From Clostridia bacterium (lineage in GTDB: Bacteria; Bacillota; Clostridia; Oscillospirales; Acutalibacteraceae), in the NCBI GenBank assembly GCA_017472225.1, contig JAFUQS010000027.1, forward strand, positions 1 through 64,000: DNA of 64,000 nt. The letters are read 5' to 3'. Shown here piece after piece: positions 31,624 to 39,895 of the stretch. Numbering within the stretch: position 1 is the stretch's first letter; each line of letters opens with the position of its first letter. The position numbers were made by a program, and so were the translations under genes. The notes below the pieces were generated by a model. The model worked only from the letters and a program-made list of their open reading frames with translations. It was not told the origin of the DNA and made no database searches.

Positions 31624-32304
31624 ATGGAAAAAATTTACACAGGTAAAACAAAGGACGTATACAAGCTTGAAAACGGCAATTGTCTTCTTAAATTCAAGGA
31701 TGATTGCACAGGTAAAGACGGCGTTTTCGACCCGGGCGAAAATTCAGTAGGTCTTACAATCGACGGTGTAGGCGATGTCAACCTTCGTATGTCAATTTAT
31801 TTCTTTGAAAAGGTTAATGCAGCGGGCATCAAGACTCATTATGTGAATGCAAACCTTGAAGACACAACAATGGAGGTTCTCCCCGCAAAGGTATTCGGTC
31901 ACGGTCTTGAGGTTATCTGCCGCCATAAGGCAGTTGGCAGCTTCATCCGCCGTTACGGTGATTACATTGAAGAAGGTGCAGACCTTCCCGCATATGTTGA
32001 AATGACATTCAAGAACGATGAAAAAGGCGACCCCCTTGTAATAAAGGACGCCCTTGTTGCTCTTGGTGTTATGACAGACAAGCAGTATGATGATATCAAA
32101 GAAATGACCCAGAAGATTACTCAGATTGTCGCTGACGACCTTAAGGAAAAGGGTCTCATCCTTTATGATATAAAATTTGAATTCGGTTACGACCCCGAAG
32201 GCAATGTAATGCTTATTGACGAAATCGCATCAGGTAATATGCGTGTTTATAAGGACGGCAAGTACATTGACCCCATGACACTTTCAGAACTTTTCTTTGC
32301 ATAA
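31624..32304 (+). CDS. purC: SAICAR synthetase
   Basis: A 226-residue PurC that joins CAIR and aspartate with ATP to make [21 protein letters not shown] at the N terminus, [22 protein letters not shown] near residue 82, and [26 protein letters not shown] near residue 181 are characteristic, with the catalytic/ATP residues in the last segment. A GGAGG ribosome site lies 7 nt upstream of the ATG. It is slightly shorter than the usual 235-240 residues but complete. It is 11 bp from the next gene. Confidence 0.95.
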   Translation: MEKIYTGKTKDVYKLENGNCLLKFKDDCTGKDGVFDPGENSVGLTIDGVGDVNLRMSIYFFEKVNAAGIKTHYVNANLEDTTMEVLPAKVFGHGLEVICRHKAVGSFIRRYGDYIEEGADLPAYVEMTFKNDEKGDPLVIKDALVALGVMTDKQYDDIKEMTQKITQIVADDLKEKGLILYDIKFEFGYDPEGNVMLIDEIASGNMRVYKDGKYIDPMTLSELFFA

Positions 32305-32315
32305 GGAGCAATTAA

Positions 32316-33740
32316 ATGGGTGGTTTTTTTGGCGCAGTCAGTAAGAATGATACTGTTCTTGATGTATTCTTCGGCACTGACTATCACTCTCACCTTGGTA
32401 CTCGCCGTGGCGGTATGGCTGCCTACGACGAGAAAAAAGGATTACAACGAAAAATTCATAAAATTGAAAATTCACCCTTCAGAACAAAATTTGAAAACAT
32501 TTCAAATGTTATGAAGGGCACTGCAGCAATCGGGTGCATCAGTGATTCTGATGCACAGCCCTTGCTTGTGCGCTCCAAACTCGGATTGTATGCCATTTGT
32601 ATTATCGGTTTAATCAACAACAAAGAAAAGCTTGTTGAAGATTTTCTTTTCACAAACGGCGGACACTTCGGTGCCATGACAAACGATGGCATCAACTCAA
32701 CCGAGCTTGTTGCGGCAATGATTAACCAGAAGGATAATTTCCCTGACGGAATTGCATATGCTCAGAGCCTTATTGACGGCACTGCATCAATTCTTATTCT
32801 TACCGATGACGGCAGAATCATTGCCGCCCGTGACAGATTGGGAAGAATCCCCGTTTTAATCGGTGTTAACGATGACGGTCACTGTGTTTCATTTGAAGAT
32901 TTTGCCTATAAAAAATTAGGTTATTCCGACTATAAAGAGCTCGGACCGGGCGAGGTTGTTGAGTTCACTGCCGATTCCTTCAGAGTTTTAAGAGAAGCCG
33001 GAAAACAAACCAAAATCTGCGCATTTCTGTGGTCATATTACGGCTACTCAACATCCTGCTATGAGGGCGTGAATGTTGAAGTGATGAGATACAGAAACGG
33101 CAAGATCATGGCTGAAACGGACCGTGCAAACAATGTGGCTCAGGACATTGACTTTGTAAGCGGTGTTCCCGATTCGGGTACACCTCATGCCATTGGTTAT
33201 GCTCATGAAAGCAGAATTCAGTTTGCCCGTCCCTTCATCAAATACACACCGACATGGTCACGCAGCTTTACACCTGCCAACCAGAACGAAAGAAACAGGG
33301 TTGCAAAAATGAAGCAGATTCCCGTCCATGATCTGATTCATGACAAAAAGCTGCTTTTTGTGGATGATAGTATAGTCCGTGGCACTCAGCTTCGTGAAAC
33401 AGTTGAGTTTCTTTATGAAAACGGTGCTAAAGAGGTGCATATCCGTTCGGCTTGTCCTCCGATTATGTACAGCTGTAAATATCTCAACTTCACAAGAGCA
33501 ACCTCTGAAATGGAGCTGATTGCACGAAGCACTATTATGGAGCTTGAAGGCGAAGAAGGCTTCAGATATATTCATGAGTATATTGATTCCTCAACAGAAA
33601 GAGGCAAAAATTTAAGGAATGCAATTTGTCAAAAGCTGCATTTTACATCCCTCGAATTCCAATCCATTGACGGAATAATCAAGGCTATAGGACTTCCGGC
33701 TGACAAGGTGTGTACCTATTGTTGGACCGGAAAAGAATAA
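32316..33740 (+). CDS. PurF-like amidophosphoribosyltransferase without N-terminal Cys
   Basis: A 474-residue protein with the two-domain layout of glutamine PRPP amidotransferase, the first step of purine synthesis. The C-terminal phosphoribosyltransferase part has the intact PRPP loop LLFVDDSIVRGTQ (near residue 347), GVPDSGTPHAIGY (near 288) and a CxxC end. The N-terminal Ntn-hydrolase domain is recognisable (HSHLGTRRGGM aligns with HRGQEGAG), but the chain begins MGGFFGAV where PurF has the catalytic cysteine. There is no room for a propeptide, since AAGGAG is 7 nt before this ATG. The classical glutaminase nucleophile is therefore missing. The enzyme may use ammonia or another subunit's glutaminase, or be a regulatory paralogue. 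No other PurF is in the window. Confidence 0.88.
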   Translation: MGGFFGAVSKNDTVLDVFFGTDYHSHLGTRRGGMAAYDEKKGLQRKIHKIENSPFRTKFENISNVMKGTAAIGCISDSDAQPLLVRSKLGLYAICIIGLINNKEKLVEDFLFTNGGHFGAMTNDGINSTELVAAMINQKDNFPDGIAYAQSLIDGTASILILTDDGRIIAARDRLGRIPVLIGVNDDGHCVSFEDFAYKKLGYSDYKELGPGEVVEFTADSFRVLREAGKQTKICAFLWSYYGYSTSCYEGVNVEVMRYRNGKIMAETDRANNVAQDIDFVSGVPDSGTPHAIGYAHESRIQFARPFIKYTPTWSRSFTPANQNERNRVAKMKQIPVHDLIHDKKLLFVDDSIVRGTQLRETVEFLYENGAKEVHIRSACPPIMYSCKYLNFTRATSEMELIARSTIMELEGEEGFRYIHEYIDSSTERGKNLRNAICQKLHFTSLEFQSIDGIIKAIGLPADKVCTYCWTGKE

Positions 33741-33765
33741 AACAAACAATACAGGAGAGTGTGAT

Positions 33766-34818
33766 ATGGATCATAAAAATTCTTTTTCTGCCAGCTATGC
33801 GGCTGCAGGTGTAGATATTACTGCCGGTTATAAATCGGTGGAGCTGATGAAAAAGCACGTTGCAAGAACCCGTAACGAGGGCTCTGTGGACGATGTCGGG
33901 GGCTTCGGCGGATGCTTTGATCTCAGCATGATTGCCGGAATGGAGCATCCTATCTCCGTTTCAGGCACCGACGGCTGCGGAACAAAGGTAAAGCTTGCAA
34001 TTCTTATGGATAAGCACGACACAATAGGCATTGATGCAGTTGCTATGTGTGTTAACGATATCATCTGTGTCGGTGCAAAGCCTTTATATTTCCTTGACTA
34101 TATTGCCTGCGGCAAAAATGTTCCCGAAAAAATTGCAGAAATCGTAAGCGGTGTTGCTGAAGGCTGTGTTCAGTCCGGTGCGGCACTCATCGGTGGTGAA
34201 ACCGCAGAGCATCCCGGTCTTATGCCCGAGGAGGATTATGACCTTGCCGGATTTGCAGTTGGTGTGGTTGATAAGCCGAAAATGATTGATAACAGCAAAA
34301 TGGCTGCCGGCGATGTTGTCATCGCTCTCCCCTCCACAGGCATCCATTCCAACGGCTTCAGCTTATGCCGTAAGGTTTTTGATATTGACAACAACAATCC
34401 CGAGCTTTATGTTGCCCGTGATGAATTGGGCGGCAAGAGCATTGCAGAAGCTTTACTCGTTCCCACAAAAATTTATGTCAAGCCTGTTCTTGCACTTCTT
34501 GAAAAAGTCAGTGTAAAGGGAATTTCCCATATTACAGGCGGCGGCTTCTATGAGAATATTCCACGCTCCATCCCCGACGGACTTTGTGCAAAAATTGACA
34601 AATCAGCCATCAAGGTGCTTCCTATCTTTGATTTGATTGCCGAATGGGGCAATATTCCCGAGCGTGATATGTATAACACCTACAACATGGGTGTGGGTAT
34701 GAGCGTTGTAGTTCCCGCCGAGCAGGCAGAGCTTTCTCTTTCTGTTCTTAAAGAAAACGGCATTGACGCTTATATTATAGGCGAGATTATAGAAGGCGAC
34801 GAGAAGGTGATTTTGTGA
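33766..34818 (+). CDS. purM: AIR synthetase
   Basis: A 350-residue phosphoribosylformylglycinamidine cyclo-ligase that closes the imidazole ring to give AIR. The N-terminal SYAAAGVDITAGYKSVELMK, GFGGCFDL near residue 47, the ATP-binding SGTDGCGTKVKLA near 66, and VNDIICVGAKPLYFLDY near 92 match the PurM family. IPSTGIHSNG-type sequence (ALPSTGIHSNGFS) and HITGGGFYENIPR follow. The stop codon overlaps the purN start as TGATG, indicating coupling. Confidence 0.96.
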   Translation: MDHKNSFSASYAAAGVDITAGYKSVELMKKHVARTRNEGSVDDVGGFGGCFDLSMIAGMEHPISVSGTDGCGTKVKLAILMDKHDTIGIDAVAMCVNDIICVGAKPLYFLDYIACGKNVPEKIAEIVSGVAEGCVQSGAALIGGETAEHPGLMPEEDYDLAGFAVGVVDKPKMIDNSKMAAGDVVIALPSTGIHSNGFSLCRKVFDIDNNNPELYVARDELGGKSIAEALLVPTKIYVKPVLALLEKVSVKGISHITGGGFYENIPRSIPDGLCAKIDKSAIKVLPIFDLIAEWGNIPERDMYNTYNMGVGMSVVVPAEQAELSLSVLKENGIDAYIIGEIIEGDEKVIL

Positions 34819-35429
34819 TGAATAAGAAAATCGCTGTTCTTGTTTCCGGCGGAGGCACAAATCTTCAGGCACTTATTGATGCTCAGAAAAACGGCATTAT
34901 CAAAAACGGTGAAATCAGTCTTGTTATTTCAAACAACAAAACCGCTTATGCCCTTGAAAGAGCAAGAATGAACGGTATTCCGTCTGCTGTTGTTATCAGA
35001 AAGGATTGCGGCAGCCAGGAAATGTTTGAGCAGAAAATTATCAGCCTTTTAAGAGAGCATGAAATTGACCTCATTGTTCTTGCAGGCTTTATGAGTATCC
35101 TTTCAGCCGACTTTACCGGAGCCTTTGAAAGAAAAATCATCAATGTTCATCCCTCACTTATCCCCTCCTTCTGCGGCAAAGGCTTTTACGGTCTTCATGT
35201 TCATGAGGCTGCCCTCGCCTACGGTGTTAAGGTAACAGGCGCAACGGTACACTTTGTGAATGAAATCCCCGATGGCGGCGAAATAATTCTTCAGAAGGCA
35301 GTTGAAATCAAAAAAGATGACACACCCGAAACCTTGCAGAAAAGAGTTATGACCGAGGCAGAATGGAAAATTCTTCCCGAGGCTGTCAGCCTTTTCTGTG
35401 AAGGCAAATTAAATAACAGAGGAGAATAA
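34818..35429 (+). CDS. purN: GAR transformylase
   Basis: A 203-residue folate-dependent phosphoribosylglycinamide formyltransferase. The N-terminal VLVSGGGTNLQALI (phosphate loop), LAGFMSILS near residue 88, and the catalytic block INVHPSLIPSFCGKGFYGLHVHEAAL near 105-130 are typical. A GTG at 34815 is in frame, but the ATG at 34818 is 7 nt after AAGGTGA and overlaps the purM stop, so it is used. It uses 10-formyl-THF, tying it to the ZTP signal. The next gene starts 3 bp later. Confidence 0.95.
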   Translation: MNKKIAVLVSGGGTNLQALIDAQKNGIIKNGEISLVISNNKTAYALERARMNGIPSAVVIRKDCGSQEMFEQKIISLLREHEIDLIVLAGFMSILSADFTGAFERKIINVHPSLIPSFCGKGFYGLHVHEAALAYGVKVTGATVHFVNEIPDGGEIILQKAVEIKKDDTPETLQKRVMTEAEWKILPEAVSLFCEGKLNNRGE

Positions 35430-35432
35430 GAA

Positions 35433-36149
35433 ATGAAAGTTTCCACAATCAAAGACGAGCTTAACTCCCTCGCTTATCACGGCAGAGGTATCATTATCGG
35501 CAAAAGTGCCGACGGCAAAAAGGCAGTAACTGCTTATTTCATTATGGGCAGAAGCGAAAACAGCCGCAACCGTGTATTCGTGCTTGAAGGCGATGCAATG
35601 CGCACTAAGGCCTTCGACGAAAGCAAAATGACAGACCCTCACCTTATTATTTACTATCCCGTAAGAGTTCTCGGCAATAAGACTATTGTCACAAACGGTG
35701 ATCAGACAGATACAATTTATGACCTTATGGATAAGCAGATGACCTTTGAACAGGCTCTGCGCACAAGAGAGTTTGAAGACGATAAGCCTAACTTCACACC
35801 CAGAATTTCAGGCATTATCCGCCTTGAAAAGGATGATATGAACTTTGCTATGTCAATACTCAAAAGTGCCGAAGGTGATGACTCCTCCTGTGAAAGATTC
35901 ACTTACGCTTATTCAAATCCCCTTTGCGGCAGAGCAAAATTCATTCATACATATAACTGTGACGGCAATCCCCTTCCCTCATTTGAAGGTGAGCCAAAAA
36001 CACTTGAGCTCCCCGATGTAAGCATTGACGAGCTTACAGACCTTATCTGGACAAATCTTAATGAAGATAACAAGGTTTCACTTTTTGTAAGATATATTGA
36101 CATTGAAAGCGGCGACTCTGAAACAAGAGTAATAAACAAAAATAAATAA
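35433..36149 (+). CDS. purO: IMP cyclohydrolase, PurO-type
   Basis: A 238-residue protein of the archaeal-type IMP cyclohydrolase family, which closes FAICAR to IMP, the last step of purine synthesis. Visible family traits are YHGRGIIIGKSADGKKAVTAYFIMGRSENSRNR (residues 13-45) and IYYPVRVLGNKTIVTNGDQTDTI (near 72-95), which fit PurO. It lies between purN and the separate AICAR transformylase, which has no cyclohydrolase domain of its own. This supports a division of the usual PurH into two proteins. The gene symbol is used by analogy to archaeal PurO. Confidence 0.85.
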   Translation: MKVSTIKDELNSLAYHGRGIIIGKSADGKKAVTAYFIMGRSENSRNRVFVLEGDAMRTKAFDESKMTDPHLIIYYPVRVLGNKTIVTNGDQTDTIYDLMDKQMTFEQALRTREFEDDKPNFTPRISGIIRLEKDDMNFAMSILKSAEGDDSSCERFTYAYSNPLCGRAKFIHTYNCDGNPLPSFEGEPKTLELPDVSIDELTDLIWTNLNEDNKVSLFVRYIDIESGDSETRVINKNK

Positions 36150-36168
36150 ATCCTTAGGAGTTATAACA

Positions 36169-37353
36169 ATGAAAGAATTTGAACTTAAATACGGCTGTAA
36201 CCCCAATCAGAAGCCCTCAAAAATTTATATGCACGACGGAAGCGATCTTCCCATTGAAATTCTCTCAGGCAGACCCGGATACATCAATTTTCTTGATGCA
36301 TTCAACTCATGGCAGCTTGTTAAAGAGGTGAAAGAAGCAACAGGTCTTCCCTGTGCCGCATCCTTCAAGCATGTCAGCCCCACTTCGGCAGCAGTTGGTC
36401 TTCCCCTTTCCGACAAGCTCAAGAGAGCCTGCTTTGTTGACGATATTGAGGGTCTTGACAATTCCCCCCTTGCCTGTGCATACGCAAGAGCAAGAGGTAC
36501 AGACAGAATGTGCTCCTTCGGTGACTGGGTTGCACTTTCAGACGAGGTTGACGAGCTTACTGCAAGACTTATCAAAAGAGAAATTTCCGACGGCGTTATC
36601 GCTCCCGGATATACAGAAAAAGCCCTTGAAATTCTCAAGCAGAAGAGAAACGGCAACTACAACATTGTTAAAATTGATGCCTCTTATGTTCCCGCAGAAG
36701 CTGAGCATAAGCAGGTTTTCGGCATCACCTTCCAGCAAGGCAGAAATAATTTCAAAATTAACGAAGCTCTCCTTGAAGACATCGTAACAAAAAACAAGGA
36801 GCTTCCCGAAAGCGCAAAAAGAGACCTTATTATTGCTCTTATCACTCTCAAATATACACAGTCAAATTCTGTTTGCTATGCAGTTGACGGACAGGCTATC
36901 GGCGTCGGTGCAGGTCAGCAGTCAAGAATTCATTGTACCCGCCTTGCAGGTACAAAGGCTGACACCTGGTTCCTTCGTCAGGCAGATAAGGTGCTGAACC
37001 TTCCCTTCCTTCCCACCCTCGGCAGAGCTGACAGAGATAATGTCATTGACGGCTATATCAACAAAAACGAAGAAGATGTCTGCGCTGACGGTAATTGGCA
37101 GAAGTATTTCACAACTCAGCCCGAGCCCTTCACCAAGGAAGAAATGGACGCATACCTTTCAGAAATCACAGGTGTGGCTCTCGGCTCAGATGCCTTCTTC
37201 CCCTTCTCAGATAATATTGAAAGAGCATATCGCAGCGGTGTAAGCTATGTTGCAGAACCGGGCGGCTCAATCAGAGATGATGCTGTTATTGAATGTGCCG
37301 ACAAATACAATATGGTAATGGCATTCACAAAAATGAGACTCTTCCATCACTAA
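36169..37353 (+). CDS. purH: AICAR transformylase (PurH-type, no cyclohydrolase domain)
   Basis: A 394-residue protein matching the transformylase part of PurH, which formylates AICAR with 10-formyl-THF. It begins FELKYGCNPNQKPSKIY, has ASFKHVSPTSAAVG near residue 65 (the conserved Lys-His pair of the active site) and IALITLKYTQSNSVCY near 222, and ends with GGSIRDDAVIECADKYNMVM. Standard bacterial PurH is 510-530 residues, with an N-terminal MGS-like cyclohydrolase domain. That domain is absent here and is supplied by the PurO-type gene just upstream. AICAR accumulates as ZMP/ZTP when this step is short of folate, which is the signal of the operon's riboswitch. Confidence 0.92.
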   Translation: MKEFELKYGCNPNQKPSKIYMHDGSDLPIEILSGRPGYINFLDAFNSWQLVKEVKEATGLPCAASFKHVSPTSAAVGLPLSDKLKRACFVDDIEGLDNSPLACAYARARGTDRMCSFGDWVALSDEVDELTARLIKREISDGVIAPGYTEKALEILKQKRNGNYNIVKIDASYVPAEAEHKQVFGITFQQGRNNFKINEALLEDIVTKNKELPESAKRDLIIALITLKYTQSNSVCYAVDGQAIGVGAGQQSRIHCTRLAGTKADTWFLRQADKVLNLPFLPTLGRADRDNVIDGYINKNEEDVCADGNWQKYFTTQPEPFTKEEMDAYLSEITGVALGSDAFFPFSDNIERAYRSGVSYVAEPGGSIRDDAVIECADKYNMVMAFTKMRLFHH

Positions 37354-37375
37354 TTTGACTTAAAAGGAGCTAACG

Positions 37376-38614
37376 ATGCTTAACTACTTTAACGAACTCA
37401 GCAACTATGACCCGGAGGTTTTTGCCTCCTGTGACAAAGAAATGACAAGACAGCAAAGCTTTATTGAGCTTATTGCATCGGAAAACATTGTTTCAAAGGC
37501 TGTTCTTCTTGCAGCGGGCAGCGTTCTTACCAACAAATATGCAGAAGGCTACCCGGGCAAGCGTTACTACGGTGGCTGTCACTGCGTTGACAAGGTTGAA
37601 GAAATTGCAAGAGAAAGAGCAAAAAAGCTCTTTGGTGCCGAACACGCCAACGTTCAGCCCCACTCCGGTGCCAACGCAAACCTTGCAGCCTTTTTCGCCC
37701 TGACAGAGCCCGGCGACACCGTTATGGGTATGAATCTTTCACAGGGCGGACATCTTTCCCACGGCTCACCCGTTAACATTTCGGGTAAATATTGGAATAT
37801 CGTTCAATACGGTGTTGACGACGAATCAGAAATGATCGATTACGACAAAATGAGAGAGATCGCACTTCAATGCAAGCCTAAGCTCATTGTTGTCGGTGCA
37901 AGTGCATATTCAAGAATTATTGACTTCCCCCGTTGCAGAGAAATTGCAGACGAGGTGGGCGCATATCTTATGGTGGATATGGCACACATTGCAGGTCTTG
38001 TTGCCGCAGGTGTTCATCCCTCACCGGTACCCTATGCCGATGTTGTGACAACAACAACCCACAAAACTCTCAGAGGTCCGAGAGGCGGTATGATACTTTG
38101 CAAGGAAGCTCTTGCAAAACAGATTGACAAGGCTGTTTTCCCCGGCACACAGGGTGGTCCCCTTATGCACATTATTGCCGCTAAGGCGGTTGCCTTCGGT
38201 GAGGCACTTACAGATGAATTCAAAGAATATCAGAAGCAACTTGTTAAAAATGCCGCAGTTCTTTGTGATGCACTCAAAAAAGAGGACATCGACATCGTTT
38301 CCGGCGGTACCGATAATCACCTTATGCTTCTTGACCTTCGCAAATACGGCATTTCAGGCAAGGAGCTTGAAAAAAGACTTGACGAGGTTCATATCACAGC
38401 CAATAAAAACACTATTCCGAATGACCCGGCAAGTCCCTTTGTTACAAGCGGTCTTCGCATCGGCACAGCCGCTGTTACTTCAAGAGGCTTCAAGGAAAAA
38501 GAAATGCTTATGATTGCTAAATGGATAAAAGAAGTTATAGTTGACTTTGATTCAGCAAAAGACAGAATCACTAAGGAAGTTGAAAAGCTTTGTGCTGAAT
38601 ATCCTATATATTAA
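37376..38614 (+). CDS. glyA: Serine hydroxymethyltransferase
   Basis: A 412-residue PLP enzyme converting serine and THF into glycine and methylene-THF. It supplies both glycine (for PurD) and one-carbon units (for PurN and PurH). Motifs: [14 protein letters not shown] near residue 30, [14 protein letters not shown] near 54, [13 protein letters not shown] near 95, and the PLP lysine in [16 protein letters not shown] near 224. AAGGAG is 7 nt upstream of the ATG. Its position in a ZTP-controlled purine operon fits the role of one-carbon supply. Confidence 0.97.
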   Translation: MLNYFNELSNYDPEVFASCDKEMTRQQSFIELIASENIVSKAVLLAAGSVLTNKYAEGYPGKRYYGGCHCVDKVEEIARERAKKLFGAEHANVQPHSGANANLAAFFALTEPGDTVMGMNLSQGGHLSHGSPVNISGKYWNIVQYGVDDESEMIDYDKMREIALQCKPKLIVVGASAYSRIIDFPRCREIADEVGAYLMVDMAHIAGLVAAGVHPSPVPYADVVTTTTHKTLRGPRGGMILCKEALAKQIDKAVFPGTQGGPLMHIIAAKAVAFGEALTDEFKEYQKQLVKNAAVLCDALKKEDIDIVSGGTDNHLMLLDLRKYGISGKELEKRLDEVHITANKNTIPNDPASPFVTSGLRIGTAAVTSRGFKEKEMLMIAKWIKEVIVDFDSAKDRITKEVEKLCAEYPIY

Positions 38615-38632
38615 GCTGTAAGGAGAAGCAAC

Positions 38633-39895
38633 ATGAAAATAATGGTTGTAGGTGGCGGTGGCCGTGAACACGCCATAATAAAAAAAATCAAAGAAAACAA
38701 GGATGTAACCGAAATTTTTGCCCTGCCCGGTAACGGTGGAATTGCAGCAGACGCAGTTTGTGTGCCCGTTAAAGCAACGGACATTGAAGGCATCTGCACC
38801 TTTGCAAAGGAAAATGCAATCGACTATGCAGTTGTAGCTCCCGATGACCCTCTTGTTTTGGGTGCAGTTGATGAGCTTTCAAAGGCAGGTATTCCCTGCT
38901 TCGGCCCCGAAAGCAAGGCAGCTATCATTGAAGGCAGTAAGGTATTTTCAAAAAATCTTATGAAGAAATACGGAATTCCCACTGCAGAATACGAGGTATT
39001 CACTGACCTTGATTCAGCACTTTCTTATCTTGAAGCTGCCCCCATTCCGACAGTTATCAAGGCTGACGGCTTAGCCCTCGGCAAAGGTGTTATTATTGCC
39101 TCAACACGTGAAGAAGCAAAAGAAGCTGTCCGTTCAATGATGGAGGATAAAATCTTCGGTGACAGCGGAAGCCAGGTTGTAATTGAAGAATTCCTTACAG
39201 GACCTGAGGTTTCCGTGCTTTCATTCACAGACGGCAAAACCGTTGTTCCAATGATTTCTTCAATGGATCATAAGCGTGCAAAGGATAATGATGAAGGTCT
39301 TAACACAGGCGGTATGGGTACAGTTGCTCCCAACCCCTATTATACAAAGCAAGTAGCCGAAAGATGTATGAAGGAAATCTTCCTTCCCACAATTGAGGCT
39401 ATGAATAAGGAAGGACGCACTTTCAAGGGTTGTCTTTACTTCGGCCTTATGATTACAGAAAAAGGTCCCAAGGTTATTGAATATAACTGCCGTTTCGGCG
39501 ACCCGGAAACTCAGGTTGTGCTCCCTCTTCTTGAAAGTGACCTTCTCACCGTTATGAAAGCTACAACAGAAGGTACCCTTGCTGAAACCGAGGTCAAATT
39601 CGCAGATAAAAACGCCTGCTGCGTCATCATGGCTTCAGATGGCTATCCTCAGAAGTATGAAAGCGGATATCCCATTACGGTACCTGAAGAAATCAAGGAT
39701 AAGGTATACATTGCAGGCGCAAAGACAGAAAACGGTGTTCTCAAAACTGCAGGCGGACGTGTTCTCGGCGCAACAGCAGTTGAAGATACTTTGGAAAAAG
39801 CAATTGATGAAGCCTATAAAATGGTTGATACAATAAAATTCCAGAATGCATATTACAGACACGATATAGGCAAAAAAGCCAAGGAGGCAAAATAA
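38633..39895 (+). CDS. purD: GAR synthetase
   Basis: A 420-residue ATP-grasp enzyme that joins glycine to phosphoribosylamine. N-terminal MKIMVVGGGGREHAIIKKI, YAVVAPDDPLVLGAVDEL near residue 63, the ATP-grasp segment PTVIKADGLALGKGVIIA near 138, DHKRAKDNDEGLNTGGMG near 212, and NCRFGDPETQVVL near 285 are typical. The stop overlaps the purL start as TAATG. Confidence 0.97.
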   Translation: MKIMVVGGGGREHAIIKKIKENKDVTEIFALPGNGGIAADAVCVPVKATDIEGICTFAKENAIDYAVVAPDDPLVLGAVDELSKAGIPCFGPESKAAIIEGSKVFSKNLMKKYGIPTAEYEVFTDLDSALSYLEAAPIPTVIKADGLALGKGVIIASTREEAKEAVRSMMEDKIFGDSGSQVVIEEFLTGPEVSVLSFTDGKTVVPMISSMDHKRAKDNDEGLNTGGMGTVAPNPYYTKQVAERCMKEIFLPTIEAMNKEGRTFKGCLYFGLMITEKGPKVIEYNCRFGDPETQVVLPLLESDLLTVMKATTEGTLAETEVKFADKNACCVIMASDGYPQKYESGYPITVPEEIKDKVYIAGAKTENGVLKTAGGRVLGATAVEDTLEKAIDEAYKMVDTIKFQNAYYRHDIGKKAKEAK

